Positions 26,662 through 35,532 of a stretch of DNA of 64,000 bases are shown piece after piece. Position 1 is the first letter of the stretch. Every line of letters begins with the position of its first letter. The position numbers and the translations under genes are program-made. A model generated the notes under the pieces. The model ran no database searches and was not told the origin of the DNA. It saw nothing but the letters and a program-made list of their open reading frames with translations. The stretch is from Candidatus Desulfosporosinus nitrosoreducens (GTDB lineage: Bacteria > Bacillota > Desulfitobacteriia > Desulfitobacteriales > Desulfitobacteriaceae), in assembly GCF_030954495.1 (NCBI RefSeq), contig NZ_JAVHUW010000083.1, positions 186,001 to 250,000 of the forward strand, read 5' to 3'.

Positions 26662-26780
26662 CTCAAACTTATGAATTGTCGGAACATCTCAAATAGTAAT
26701 TCAGCGAGCAATTTTCAAATCTAAGGCTAAGGTTCACAAGGAACCACTGGGATAAAATAAGCCTTAAGGAGAAATTAGTT

Positions 26781-28184
26781 ATGGGTATAGTGTTAAGGGG
26801 CGGAACTGTTGTAACGGCCGCCGACGTATATCAAGCAGACGTCCGTATTGAAGGCGAGAGAATTGTGGCCCTTGGTCATGAGATCAAGCAACCTGACGAC
26901 CAGGTAATAAATGTGGACGGCTGTTTTTTATTTCCAGGTGGAATTGATCCTCATACCCACTTTGACCTGCCAACGGGAGATATCTCTACTTCGGACGATT
27001 TTTATTCGGGAACAAGAGCCGCCTTGTTGGGAGGAACAACAACCATTTTAGATTACGCCACTCAGTTCAAGGGAGAAAGTCTTAAAATAGGTTTGGCAAA
27101 CTGGCATAAAAAAGCCCAAGGAAAATGTTATGTCGATTATGGTTTTCATATGGCCATTACGGATTGGAACGATCTGGTTGCTCAGGAAATGACAGCACTG
27201 GTTCAGCGGGAAGGTGTGTCTTCTTTTAAAGTTTATATGGCTTACAAGAATGTTTTGCAAATGGACGACGGTGCGCTTTTGCAGGCCCTGCGCCAGGCTG
27301 GGGAGTGTGGCGGGCTGGTTTGCGTTCATTGCGAAAATGGAGATGTCGTCTACGATTTAGTTCAAAAGGCCCGGCAGGAAAGAAAAACTGCTCCCCAATA
27401 CCATCCGTTGACTCGGCCGCCTGAAGTAGAGGCTGAGGCAACCGCACGTGTAATTACTCTCGCTCACATAGCCGGAGCACCTGTTTATATTGTTCATCTT
27501 ACCTGCAATGGAGCCCTTCAGGCAGTAATCGAAGCTAAACTCCGAGGATATGAAGTTTACGCGGAAACCTGTCCTCAGTATTTGTTGTTGGATGATAGCT
27601 ATTACTGCGCGGAAGGATTTAATGGTGCTAAGTACGTTATATCTCCGCCTTTACGTCCGGTTTACAATCAAGCTCTTCTTTGGTCCGGACTGAAAACGGG
27701 GATTTTAGAAACGGTCGCCACAGACCATTGTGCGTTTAATTATAAAGGACAAAAAGACTTAGGTCTGGAAGATTTCAGTAAAATCCCCAACGGTGCACCC
27801 GGTGTGGAAACTCGTATGGGGTTATTGTATACCTATGGCGTTCAGACAGGCAAATTAAGTCTTAACGAGTTTGTCGCCTTAACTTCCACGAATGCGGCAA
27901 AGTTATTCGGCTTATTTCCACGCAAGGGGACAATTGCGCCGGGCAGTGATGCGGACCTCGTGGTTTGGGACCCGCGCGTATCTTCCGTGATCACTGCTGA
28001 AACCTTGCACCAGCAGGCCGACTATACTCCTTTTGAGGGCTTTAAGCAGCAAGGACAAGCGGTACGGATCTTTTTGCGTGGGAATCAGGTATGTCAGGAC
28101 GGTAAGCTTATTCAAGAACTACCGACGGGAAGCTATTTGTTCCGAAAACCATTTCTGCGGAGAAAGGGTGACAAGAGTGTTTAA
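26781..28184 (+). CDS. hyuA: Dihydropyrimidinase/hydantoinase
   Basis: A 467-residue cyclic amidohydrolase. The binuclear metal site is visible as DPHTHFD (H58, H60), the carboxylated lysine K150 in SSFKVYMAYK, later His residues in VHCENGD and VYIVHLT, and the aspartate in VATDHCAF. It opens cyclic amides such as dihydropyrimidines, hydantoins or similar purine-derived rings. E. coli HyuA belongs to the urate cluster. The start follows AAGGAGAAATTAGTT. The 3' end overlaps the XdhD-like gene by 8 bp, coupling the two. Confidence 0.92.
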   Translation: MGIVLRGGTVVTAADVYQADVRIEGERIVALGHEIKQPDDQVINVDGCFLFPGGIDPHTHFDLPTGDISTSDDFYSGTRAALLGGTTTILDYATQFKGESLKIGLANWHKKAQGKCYVDYGFHMAITDWNDLVAQEMTALVQREGVSSFKVYMAYKNVLQMDDGALLQALRQAGECGGLVCVHCENGDVVYDLVQKARQERKTAPQYHPLTRPPEVEAEATARVITLAHIAGAPVYIVHLTCNGALQAVIEAKLRGYEVYAETCPQYLLLDDSYYCAEGFNGAKYVISPPLRPVYNQALLWSGLKTGILETVATDHCAFNYKGQKDLGLEDFSKIPNGAPGVETRMGLLYTYGVQTGKLSLNEFVALTSTNAAKLFGLFPRKGTIAPGSDADLVVWDPRVSSVITAETLHQQADYTPFEGFKQQGQAVRIFLRGNQVCQDGKLIQELPTGSYLFRKPFLRRKGDKSV

Positions 28185-30732
28185 GATCAACGTGAATGGA
28201 ACAGAGTATTCCGTCCAAGAGGACATGAATCTTATGGACTATTTGCGGGATGTCTTGCATGTGACATCCCTGAAAAACGGCTGCGGAGAAGGGATTTGCG
28301 GTGCTTGCACTGTTCTTGTCGATGATAAGAAACTGCGGGCTTGTACTCAGACTTTAGCCAAAGTTTCCGGTAAAAACGTCTTAACTGTTGATGGCTTGAC
28401 AGACCGTGAGAAAGAAGCTTATGCCTGGGCCTTCGCGGAAGCCGGCGCCGTACAATGCGGTTTTTGTATTCCGGGCATGGTTATCAGCGCCAAAGCTTTA
28501 ATTGATAAGTCCCCTAACCCGACCTCCAAAGAGATCAAAGAGGCGATTCGGGGGAATATTTGCCGTTGTACAGGATATGTCAAAATTGAGCAAGGGATCA
28601 TGCTCGCTGCGAAGGTATTGCGCGGTGAACTTCAGCCGAATTCCACAGCTCTTTCCGGGGCTGGAGTGGGGGCCAGTATTCAGCGCCTGGATGCCCGGGA
28701 AAAGATTCTCGGTACCGGTCAATACGTGGATGACATGTTCGTCGCCAATATGCTCCATGCCGCCGTATTGCGTACAAGTTATCCCCGGGCTGTAGTTAAA
28801 GGAATTGACACTTCGGCGGCTCGCGCTTATCCTGGTGTGGAAGCAGTGCTGACAGCGGAAGATATTCCCGGTGTTAATGAACACGGGCATATTTTTCACG
28901 ATTGGCCAACTCTGATCGCCGTTGGACAAGAAACCCGCTATATCGGAGATGCTATTGCTTTAGTGGCCGCCCGGACTAAAAAGCAGGCGCGCGAAGCTTT
29001 GGCTTTAATTAAGGTGGACTATGAAGAACTCGAACCTGTTCTTAGCCCGACGGAGGCTTTGGCGGACAATGCTCCGAAAATACACGCCAAAGGAAATCTT
29101 TTAAGCACGACGATCATTAAACGGGGGAATACCGAAGAAGCCTTAGCCCAATCTGCTCATGTGGTCACCCAGCGCTATTCCACCCCTCCGACGGAACATG
29201 CCTTTATGGAACCGGAAAGTGCCTTGGCGATTCCTCAGGGGGACGGAGGAATTGTTGTTTATGTCGGGGATCAGAGTGTTTATGATGACCAGCATGGAAT
29301 CATGGGGATTCTTGGATTGCCGGCGGAAAAGGTTCGGATTATCAGCAAACTGGTAGGTGGCGGCTTTGGCGGCAAAGAGGATTTGAGTGTTCAGCACCAT
29401 GCCGCGTTGCTGGCAGTAAAGACTCAGAAGCCTGTAAAACTCACTCTTTCCCGCAAAGAAAGTCTGCTCGTCCATCCTAAACGTCATGCTATGGAATTAG
29501 AAGTGACTACCGGCTGTGATGCCGAAGGAAAACTGACTGCTATGGTTGCGAAGATCGTGGCAGACACCGGAGCTTATGCCTCCTTGGGTACGGCCGTTTT
29601 GCAGCGGGCCTGCACTCATGTCGGCGGTCCTTATCAAATTTTAAATGTCGATATTACCGGGCTTTGTGTTTATACGAATAATCCGCCGGCCGGCGCGTTC
29701 CGGGGCTTTGGCGTTCCTCAGGCAGCCTTTGCCTCAGAAACAAATCTTGATCTTCTGGCTGAGAAGGTGGGAATCTCTCCCTGGGAAATACGTTACCGCA
29801 ACGCTCTGGAACCGGGAATGGTTAATCCTACGGGTCAAATCACGGATGAAGGAACAGCCATCAAAGAAACCTTGCTTGCCGTTCGTGAGGTCTACGAGTC
29901 TCATCCTCACGTGGGAATTGCCAGTGTCATGAAAAATACCGGGATAGGTGTTGGTTTGCCGGATACCGGACGGGTTAAGCTGAAAATTGTCAACGGCAAA
30001 GTACTGGTGCTGACAAGTGCCGCCTGTATTGGACAAGGTCTGGCAACGATAGCAACTCAAATTGTCAATGAGGCCACGGGGTTGCCTCTGGAGTGCATTG
30101 ATTATGGGGCCCCGGATACTTTCTTAACTCCGGATTCAGGGACAACCACAGCGTCGCGTCAAACTCTCTTTACTGGTGAGGCAGTGCGCCAAGCGGCTCT
30201 AAAGCTTCAGCAGGCCTTATATAAATCCTCCTTGGAAGGGTTGGAAGGTATGGAGTTTTATGGAGAATACTCGGGTAAGACAGATCCCATTAATTCGGAT
30301 AAGCCCAATCCGGTCAGCCATGTGGCCTACAGTTATGCAACTCAAGTAGTGGTTCTCAATGAGCAGGGCCTGGTGGAAAAGGTTGTTGCGGCTCATGATG
30401 TCGGCCGGGCTATCAATCTCAAGCTTGTTGAGGGGCAAATCGAGGGCGGAGTCGTTATGGGCTTAGGTTATGCACTGCGGGAGGATTTTCCGCTCCAGAA
30501 AGGTGTACCGACCGCGAAGTTCGGGACCTTGGGTTTATTAAGAGCGACAGATGTTCCGGAAATCGAATCCATCATCATTGAAAAGAACTCTTCTCCTTTA
30601 GCTTACGGGGCCAAAGGAATTGGTGAAATTTCCTCCATTCCGACAGCTCCCGCCGTTGCTTTGGCTTATTATAAATTGGACGGCAAACTGCGCTGTTCAC
30701 TGCCCTTGCCTGAAACCCCTTATAAGAAATAA
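28177..30732 (+). CDS. xdhD: XdhD-like fused 2Fe-2S/molybdenum hydroxylase
   Basis: An 851-residue fusion. Residues 1-160 hold two 2Fe-2S domains (GCGEGICGAC with C36, C41, C44; CGFCIPG near 94; NICRCTGY near 127). From about 165 the molybdenum-binding part follows (IQRLDAREKILGTGQYVDD, GGGFGGKED, GAFRGFGVPQ, and a C-terminal YGAKGIGE with the catalytic glutamate near 815). The preferred start is GTG 28177, about seven bases after AAAGGGTG. No FAD subunit is fused or adjacent. E. coli XdhD (956 residues) is the closest named relative. The YqeC-, MocA- and YqeB-like genes that follow are the maturation set of selenium-dependent molybdenum hydroxylases, so this enzyme probably carries labile selenium; that is inference from neighbourhood. 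Confidence 0.9.
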   Translation: MFKINVNGTEYSVQEDMNLMDYLRDVLHVTSLKNGCGEGICGACTVLVDDKKLRACTQTLAKVSGKNVLTVDGLTDREKEAYAWAFAEAGAVQCGFCIPGMVISAKALIDKSPNPTSKEIKEAIRGNICRCTGYVKIEQGIMLAAKVLRGELQPNSTALSGAGVGASIQRLDAREKILGTGQYVDDMFVANMLHAAVLRTSYPRAVVKGIDTSAARAYPGVEAVLTAEDIPGVNEHGHIFHDWPTLIAVGQETRYIGDAIALVAARTKKQAREALALIKVDYEELEPVLSPTEALADNAPKIHAKGNLLSTTIIKRGNTEEALAQSAHVVTQRYSTPPTEHAFMEPESALAIPQGDGGIVVYVGDQSVYDDQHGIMGILGLPAEKVRIISKLVGGGFGGKEDLSVQHHAALLAVKTQKPVKLTLSRKESLLVHPKRHAMELEVTTGCDAEGKLTAMVAKIVADTGAYASLGTAVLQRACTHVGGPYQILNVDITGLCVYTNNPPAGAFRGFGVPQAAFASETNLDLLAEKVGISPWEIRYRNALEPGMVNPTGQITDEGTAIKETLLAVREVYESHPHVGIASVMKNTGIGVGLPDTGRVKLKIVNGKVLVLTSAACIGQGLATIATQIVNEATGLPLECIDYGAPDTFLTPDSGTTTASRQTLFTGEAVRQAALKLQQALYKSSLEGLEGMEFYGEYSGKTDPINSDKPNPVSHVAYSYATQVVVLNEQGLVEKVVAAHDVGRAINLKLVEGQIEGGVVMGLGYALREDFPLQKGVPTAKFGTLGLLRATDVPEIESIIIEKNSSPLAYGAKGIGEISSIPTAPAVALAYYKLDGKLRCSLPLPETPYKK

Positions 30733-30810
30733 CCCCTTAATAACCTTTGTCTATTATTTTGAAAAAAAGCATTACTATATTAATAGGTGTGGAAGAAGTG
30801 GGTTGGAGTT

Positions 30811-31674
30811 ATGAATGAGGGATCTCGGAAATTAGCTTGTGGCAGCTTGTGGGAAATGACAAACCGGGCACGAGTTATCACTTTGATTGGGGCAGGTGGG
30901 AAAACCACTTGCCTTCAAAGATTAACGCGGGAAATAAGTGCTTCTGGTTACCCAGTGACTGCTACGACGACGACCAAGGTTTATCCTGAAGTGCATATAC
31001 CGGCTTGGCATCATGGTCAGCCGCCTTCCTCTGAGCATCCCGGAGCTTATTTTTGGTATTCGGAGTTGGAGGAGAGAAGCGGAAAATGGCTGGGTTTTTC
31101 ACCGGAGATCGTCGATGAGGCAATTCAAGAGGATTATCAACAATCCGCTCTTGAAGGAGAGGCATTCCGGCATTGGGTTATTGAGGGAGACGGAGCACGG
31201 GAGCACCGGTTAAAATGTTGGGCGGAGCACGAACCTCAAATTCCCCGGCGTTCTGATTGCGGGGTTTTGGTTCTCGCCGGCAGTTTGTGGGGACAGGTTC
31301 TAAAAGCCGAGGATGTTCATCGGGCCGAGCGCTGTACGGATTTGCTGGATCTCCCTTGGACCGAGGAAAGTGTTTGGCGTTATTTGCTGAGATCCCCTGT
31401 ATTTTGGCCGCAGTATGGGGGGATATCCTGGGTTATTCTTCTCAATTTCCATGGAGTAAACATTGTGCCCCCCAGTGTCCTTCCCGAAGCCTCGGAGGGA
31501 GCGGTTTTACATAATTTTTCTGCTCTAAATGCCAAAGACTTATTGGAAGCTTTAAGCTCCAGATGGCTTAAACTGCAAGAGCAGGGTTTAGACTTGGAGA
31601 AGAGACCGAGGAGATTGCGCTTGGCCTTGGGCGATGCAAAGGAGGGAACGCTGACATGGTTCGATTTGTGGTGA
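30811..31674 (+). CDS. yqeC: YqeC, selenium-dependent Mo-hydroxylase accessory protein
   Basis: A protein of about 287 residues with a nucleotide-binding loop LIGAGGKTTCLQRL near residue 20 and the TATTTTKVY and VIEGDGAREHRLKCW segments that mark the YqeC family (putative selenium-dependent hydroxylase accessory protein). It belongs to the set of genes that travels with YqeB and selenium-dependent molybdenum hydroxylases. The start is uncertain: ATG 30811 has purine-rich GGGTTGGAG upstream but very close, and GTG 30787 would add eight residues. The 3' end overlaps the mocA-like gene by 19 bp. Confidence 0.88.
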   Translation: MNEGSRKLACGSLWEMTNRARVITLIGAGGKTTCLQRLTREISASGYPVTATTTTKVYPEVHIPAWHHGQPPSSEHPGAYFWYSELEERSGKWLGFSPEIVDEAIQEDYQQSALEGEAFRHWVIEGDGAREHRLKCWAEHEPQIPRRSDCGVLVLAGSLWGQVLKAEDVHRAERCTDLLDLPWTEESVWRYLLRSPVFWPQYGGISWVILLNFHGVNIVPPSVLPEASEGAVLHNFSALNAKDLLEALSSRWLKLQEQGLDLEKRPRRLRLALGDAKEGTLTWFDLW

Positions 31675-32333
31675 TGGCTGCCGGACAAGCAACCCGGATG
31701 GGGCGGGATAAACTGGCTTTAGCTTGCGGACAGACAACCGTACTTGGCCATGTCCTCCAAACAGTCTTAGACGGCCTTGAACTCCAGAAAAAATTACTGC
31801 GGGAATTTGCCGGTTTTTCGGAACCAACAATGGAGATATTGGTGGTTGCCCGGCGCCCGCCGGAGGAATATTTGAGCGGAAAAACCTTGACCAGATTTCG
31901 AGAACTTGGCGGGATTTGGCTTCAGGTGCCCTGTGCCATACCTCTTGCAGAAACCCTTCGCTTAGGTTTAAGCAATTTAAAGGAAGAGATTCAGACCGTC
32001 GGTTTTCTTCCCGGTGATCAGGTGGGAGTTACGGCTCAGGGCTTAGCGGGTTGTTTTACTCAAGTGCTGAAGCAGTCTCCGGATTTCCTGGTGCCGGTTT
32101 CCGGAGGCTTAGTTGGGTCACCGGTGTTTTTTCATCGGCGCTATGTTGAGGAACTGCGTGACCTGCAGGGAGAACAAGGGGGTAAGAGCGTTTTATATCG
32201 TTATCCCGGGCTCTGGACTAAGTACACTGTAGAGGAAGGCTTTTTGCAGGATGTCGATACCCCTGAGGAGTATAGGCTGTGGACAGAACAAAGTAGGGAA
32301 AGGCATCCTGATCAAGTCAGCTTTACGGATTGA
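31656..32333 (+). CDS. MocA/YgfJ-like molybdopterin nucleotidyltransferase
   Basis: A 225-residue MobA-like NTP transferase beginning VRFVVMAAGQATRMGRDKLAL, the nucleotide-binding signature. A GDQ motif follows (LPGDQVGVTA), as does the GSPVFFHRRY segment. The family cytidylylates molybdopterin for xanthine-dehydrogenase-type enzymes. The start follows GGAGG at nine bases and overlaps yqeC, so the three maturation genes are coupled. Confidence 0.88.
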   Translation: MVRFVVMAAGQATRMGRDKLALACGQTTVLGHVLQTVLDGLELQKKLLREFAGFSEPTMEILVVARRPPEEYLSGKTLTRFRELGGIWLQVPCAIPLAETLRLGLSNLKEEIQTVGFLPGDQVGVTAQGLAGCFTQVLKQSPDFLVPVSGGLVGSPVFFHRRYVEELRDLQGEQGGKSVLYRYPGLWTKYTVEEGFLQDVDTPEEYRLWTEQSRERHPDQVSFTD

Positions 32334-32352
32334 GATAAGGAGAAACGTGAAG

Positions 32353-33201
32353 ATGAATAAGAAACTTGAGATGATCGGACCGCTTGTTCTGGTTCGCGGA
32401 GCGGGGGAACAGGCTTCAGGTGTCGGATGGGCTTTAGCCAAAGCAGGATTTCGCGTCCTGATGACAGAGGTGGCTAATCCTCTGATGGTGCGCTGGCCGG
32501 TTTGCTTTGGTACAGCCGTTGTTAAGGGTACGTGGCAAGTGGAGGAGATTTCCTCGCGGCTTGTGACAAAACCCGGCGCTTGGGCAGCCGCCTGGCAGGA
32601 GGGAATAATTCCGATCCTGATAGATCCTAATTTAGATTGTTTGTCCGAGCTTAAACCGACCTTTCTGGTGGATGCCATTTTAGCTAAACGCAATTTAGGG
32701 ACACGACGGGATATGGCTGTGAGAACAATTGGCTTGGGTCCTGGCTTTACCGCGGGAGAAAATGTCGATCTTGTTGTGGAAACAAATCGAGGGCACCATC
32801 TGGCCCGTTTAATCTATAGTGGACCGGCGGAGCCCAATACAGGGATTCCGGGGGAAATTGGCGGCTTTGCTAAGGAGCGCGTAATTTATACTCCCAAGGC
32901 GGGAGTTTTCCGGGCCATGCGCAGTATTGGGGAACAGGTTGAAAAAGGGGATTGTGTAGGTGTTATCGACGACGACGGCGGGAGTACAAAGGTACTGGCT
33001 ACACTTCATGGTGTTCTTAGGGGATTATTGCTGAATAACACGCCGGTTGGAGCTGCGGTCAAGCTTGGGGATATTGATCCGCGGGGGAAAAAGGAGTATT
33101 GCTTCACGATTTCCGAGAAAGCTCGGGCTATCGGAGGGGCAGTACTGCTGAGCATCATGGAAAGCGGCTTATTGAGTCCGTTAAGCCTCAAAACAACCTA
33201 A
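32353..33201 (+). CDS. yqeB: YqeB, selenium-dependent Mo-hydroxylase maturation protein
   Basis: A protein of about 282 residues of the EF2563/YqeB family. Markers are LVLVRGAGEQASGVGWAL at the N-terminus, VDAILAKRN, and IGLGPGFTAGENVDLVVETN in the middle. The family is a marker for insertion of labile selenium into molybdenum hydroxylases. I use ATG 32353 with AAGGAG ten bases upstream; GTG 32347 is an alternative. It ends the hyuA-xdhD-yqeC-mocA-yqeB run. Confidence 0.9.
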   Translation: MNKKLEMIGPLVLVRGAGEQASGVGWALAKAGFRVLMTEVANPLMVRWPVCFGTAVVKGTWQVEEISSRLVTKPGAWAAAWQEGIIPILIDPNLDCLSELKPTFLVDAILAKRNLGTRRDMAVRTIGLGPGFTAGENVDLVVETNRGHHLARLIYSGPAEPNTGIPGEIGGFAKERVIYTPKAGVFRAMRSIGEQVEKGDCVGVIDDDGGSTKVLATLHGVLRGLLLNNTPVGAAVKLGDIDPRGKKEYCFTISEKARAIGGAVLLSIMESGLLSPLSLKTT

Positions 33202-33329
33202 GTGAGAAGACAAAAATGTAATAAATTGGAATAAAAATATGTTGTGTTTCTTGAGATCTCAGGTAGGAGTTTAAGAAGATATAGCGAATATAAAATATAG
33301 TAAGAAAACAATGAATAGTGATGATTTAA

Positions 33330-33394
33330 CTCATATAACCTTGATGATTGGATCGAGGGTTTCTACGAGGCAACCGTAATTGCTTCTCTATGAG
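33330..33394 (+). ncRNA. Purine riboswitch aptamer (guanine class)
   Basis: P1 is formed by CTCATA (33330-33335) and TATGAG (33389-33394). The junction AACC and the invariant GTTTCTACG (33359-33367) match the purine aptamer. P2 is CCTTGAT/ATCGAGG with loop GATTGG, and P3 is GAGGCAA/TTGCTTC with loop CCGTAA, which gives the L2-L3 G-C contacts. The base before the final P1 strand, equivalent to position 74 of the xpt aptamer, is C, so guanine or hypoxanthine/xanthine rather than adenine is the expected ligand class. Confidence 0.9.
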
Positions 33395-33423
33395 CCAGTA
33401 TTGGCTTATGGGGAAGTTTTTTT
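33383..33423 (+). terminator. Riboswitch expression platform terminator
   Basis: CTTCTCTATGAGCCA (33383-33397) pairs with TGGCTTATGGGGAAG (33402-33416), allowing G-U pairs, and is followed by seven T. The left arm reuses the 3' strands of P3 and P1, so aptamer and terminator share sequence. How ligand binding selects between them was not folded here. Confidence 0.8.
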
Positions 33424-33462
33424 ATGGTTGCTTTTTGCATTGAAGCCGAATTAATTTCCTAG

Positions 33463-33921
33463 GAGAATCAAAGGGATCTTTTGGCTAAGGAGCCAGGGTT
33501 TATCTTCGTTAGGCTGCGCACCAATGTTAGAGTGGGAAGTATTACAGCAGCTGGACAAGTGCTGACGAGCAGTGTACCCTTAGAGGAGTGTTTAGCTAAA
33601 GTTTCCCCATATTTTCAGGGCAAGGAGGGAATCCTATGAAAAAGCGCGATATCGGCATAATCAATAACCCGGCTTTTTCAAGTTACTTGATTCCCACGGC
33701 ACTTGATGTGCCTAAATATAGAAGCATATTTCATCGAAGAAGAGGAGGACAGCGGCCCTTATGGCGCCAAGGGCCTCGGTGAGCCTGCTATGCTTCCGAC
33801 GGTTACCGCCGTGGTCAACGCCATTGATGATGCTGTGGGAGTAAGAATCACATCATTGCCAGCGACACTGGAAAAAATACTTCAAGCGCTGACGGAAAAA
33901 AAGGAGGGTGGGGTAAACTAG
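33463..33921 (+). pseudogene. Decayed molybdenum hydroxylase (Mo-binding subunit) remnant
   Basis: Three frames carry pieces of one xanthine-dehydrogenase-type Mo subunit. Frame 1 (33463-33639) reads like the linker of the family: DLLAKEPGFIFVRLRTNVRV, then TAAGQVLTSSVPLEECLAKV, stop. Frame 2 from ATG 33636 reads NPAFSSYLIPTALDVPK. After one extra base a third frame reads IEAYFIEEEEDSGPYGAKGL and GEPAMLPTVTAVVNAI to the stop at 33921. The piece between the linker and the C-terminus (several hundred residues) is missing, and everything N-terminal is absent. It lies just after the riboswitch, so the switch once controlled a hydroxylase and now effectively controls the permease after it. Confidence 0.85.
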
Positions 33922-33992
33922 GATAACTTTGGACTATAACTTGTGGGCAATTGAAGCAAGTTGCATGAGACATCGAATAAGGAGGGCTTTTC

Positions 33993-35351
33993 ATGTCAGA
34001 CATGTCAAAAAATTCTCATCCCCCGGTAAGTCGTGGCTTTTTAGACAGTTTTTTTCATCTCTCCGAGTTGGGTACGAGCACACGTACTGAAGTTCTGGCC
34101 GGAATAACCACATTTGTTACCATGGCTTATATCCTATTTGTTAATCCAAATATTTTAAAAGATGCCGGAATGCCAATCAGTGCAACTTTTGCCGCAACTG
34201 CAATCGCTGCCGCAGTCGCGACTCTGATTATGGGCTTGTACGCCAATTATCCGATCGCTATGGCGCCCGGCATGGGTCTTAACGCCTTCTTCACCTATTC
34301 CGTGGTTATTGGTATGAAACTTCCTTGGGAAACGGCGCTTGGCGCAGTGTTTATCTCAGGGCTCGTCTTCTTTTTGCTGACGGTGACTAAAGTACGGGAA
34401 TGGATTATGGAAGGTGTGCCTGAAGTTTTGCGGCTCTCGATCGGAGTGGGGATTGGGCTGTTTATCGCTTTCATCGGACTTCAGGATGGGAAAATAGTTA
34501 TTGCCAATCCGGATACGCTGGTCAGCCTGGGTAATATGAAGTCCCCGAGCGTTTTGGTTACGGTTTTCGGATTAATTGTTACCGGATTTTTTATGGCCAG
34601 AAAGGTCAAAGGCGGTTTACTCATTGGCATATTTATTACAACGCTTTTCAGTATGCTGATGGGGTATTCTCCTTTGCCGACAGGTATTTCCAGTATTATA
34701 AACTTTTCCAATCCTTTTGCGGCAATCAAACCAGTTGCGTTCCATCTCAATATAGGAGCAGCTTTTGATTATGGGCTGGTTTCGATTCTCTTTGCCTTCA
34801 CCTTTGTGGATTTGTTTGATAATATCGGAACTTTGCTGGGTGTTTCACGGAAAGCCGGACTGCTTGATAAAAAAGGGAACCTTCCCCGCGCCGGAAAAGC
34901 TCTGATGGCGGATTCCATAGGGACGATGTTCGGGGCCTGTATGGGGACTCCAACAGTAACTTCTTATATTGAGAGTGCGGCGGGTGTGCTTGAAGGCGGA
35001 AAGAGTGGTTTAACGGCAGTTATCGTGGCACTGCTTTTCGTAGTAGCACTTATTTTCTCTCCTCTGATTGGCTTAATTCCCGGTACCGCGACCGCTCCGG
35101 TTCTCATTTTGGTTGGTGTCTTAATGATGAGTGAAGTGGTTAAGATTAAATTTGATGATTTTACAGATGCTTTTCCGGCTTTTATGACGATTGTTATGAT
35201 GCCGTTGACGTATTCAATTGCTCAAGGTTTAGCTTTTGGTTTTATGTCTTATACAATTATTAAATTGATTACCGGAAGGCATAAAGAAAATAACGCCGTA
35301 ACTTATATTTTGACAATCCTCTTTATTTTGCACTTTGTCCTGGGTTCATAA
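33993..35351 (+). CDS. AzgA/PbuG-type purine permease
   Basis: A 452-residue permease with 12-14 membrane segments. FFHLSELGTSTRTEVLAGIT and TFVTMAYILFVNPNILKDAG at the N-terminus and APGMGLNAFFTYSVV and DLFDNIGTLLGVSRKAG later are typical of the AzgA subfamily of hypoxanthine/guanine/adenine transporters. The start follows AAGGAGGGCTTTTC. It is the first intact gene behind the purine riboswitch, which fits repression when intracellular guanine is high. No terminator separates it from the Mo-hydroxylase remnant. Confidence 0.92.
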   Translation: MSDMSKNSHPPVSRGFLDSFFHLSELGTSTRTEVLAGITTFVTMAYILFVNPNILKDAGMPISATFAATAIAAAVATLIMGLYANYPIAMAPGMGLNAFFTYSVVIGMKLPWETALGAVFISGLVFFLLTVTKVREWIMEGVPEVLRLSIGVGIGLFIAFIGLQDGKIVIANPDTLVSLGNMKSPSVLVTVFGLIVTGFFMARKVKGGLLIGIFITTLFSMLMGYSPLPTGISSIINFSNPFAAIKPVAFHLNIGAAFDYGLVSILFAFTFVDLFDNIGTLLGVSRKAGLLDKKGNLPRAGKALMADSIGTMFGACMGTPTVTSYIESAAGVLEGGKSGLTAVIVALLFVVALIFSPLIGLIPGTATAPVLILVGVLMMSEVVKIKFDDFTDAFPAFMTIVMMPLTYSIAQGLAFGFMSYTIIKLITGRHKENNAVTYILTILFILHFVLGS

Positions 35352-35427
35352 TTGCCATAGGTTAATAATTTTTACGGGTTTGTAATTAGCTTGTGCTTAT
35401 AATCAGCCGGGGCGTATGACCGGTTAT

Positions 35428-35456
35428 ACTGGAGAGATGCATCCCATCTCTCCAGT
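35428..35456 (+). terminator. Hairpin after the AzgA-type permease gene
   Basis: ACTGGAGAGATG (35428-35439) pairs perfectly with CATCTCTCCAGT (35445-35456) over a 5-nt loop; a weak CTTA tail follows. Confidence 0.75.
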
Positions 35457-35532
35457 CTTAACTACGATTTTCCGGGCTTTGATTCCAAATGGTTAAAAGC
35501 CCTTCGCAAGAAGGGGAAGGGTGGGATTAGGA

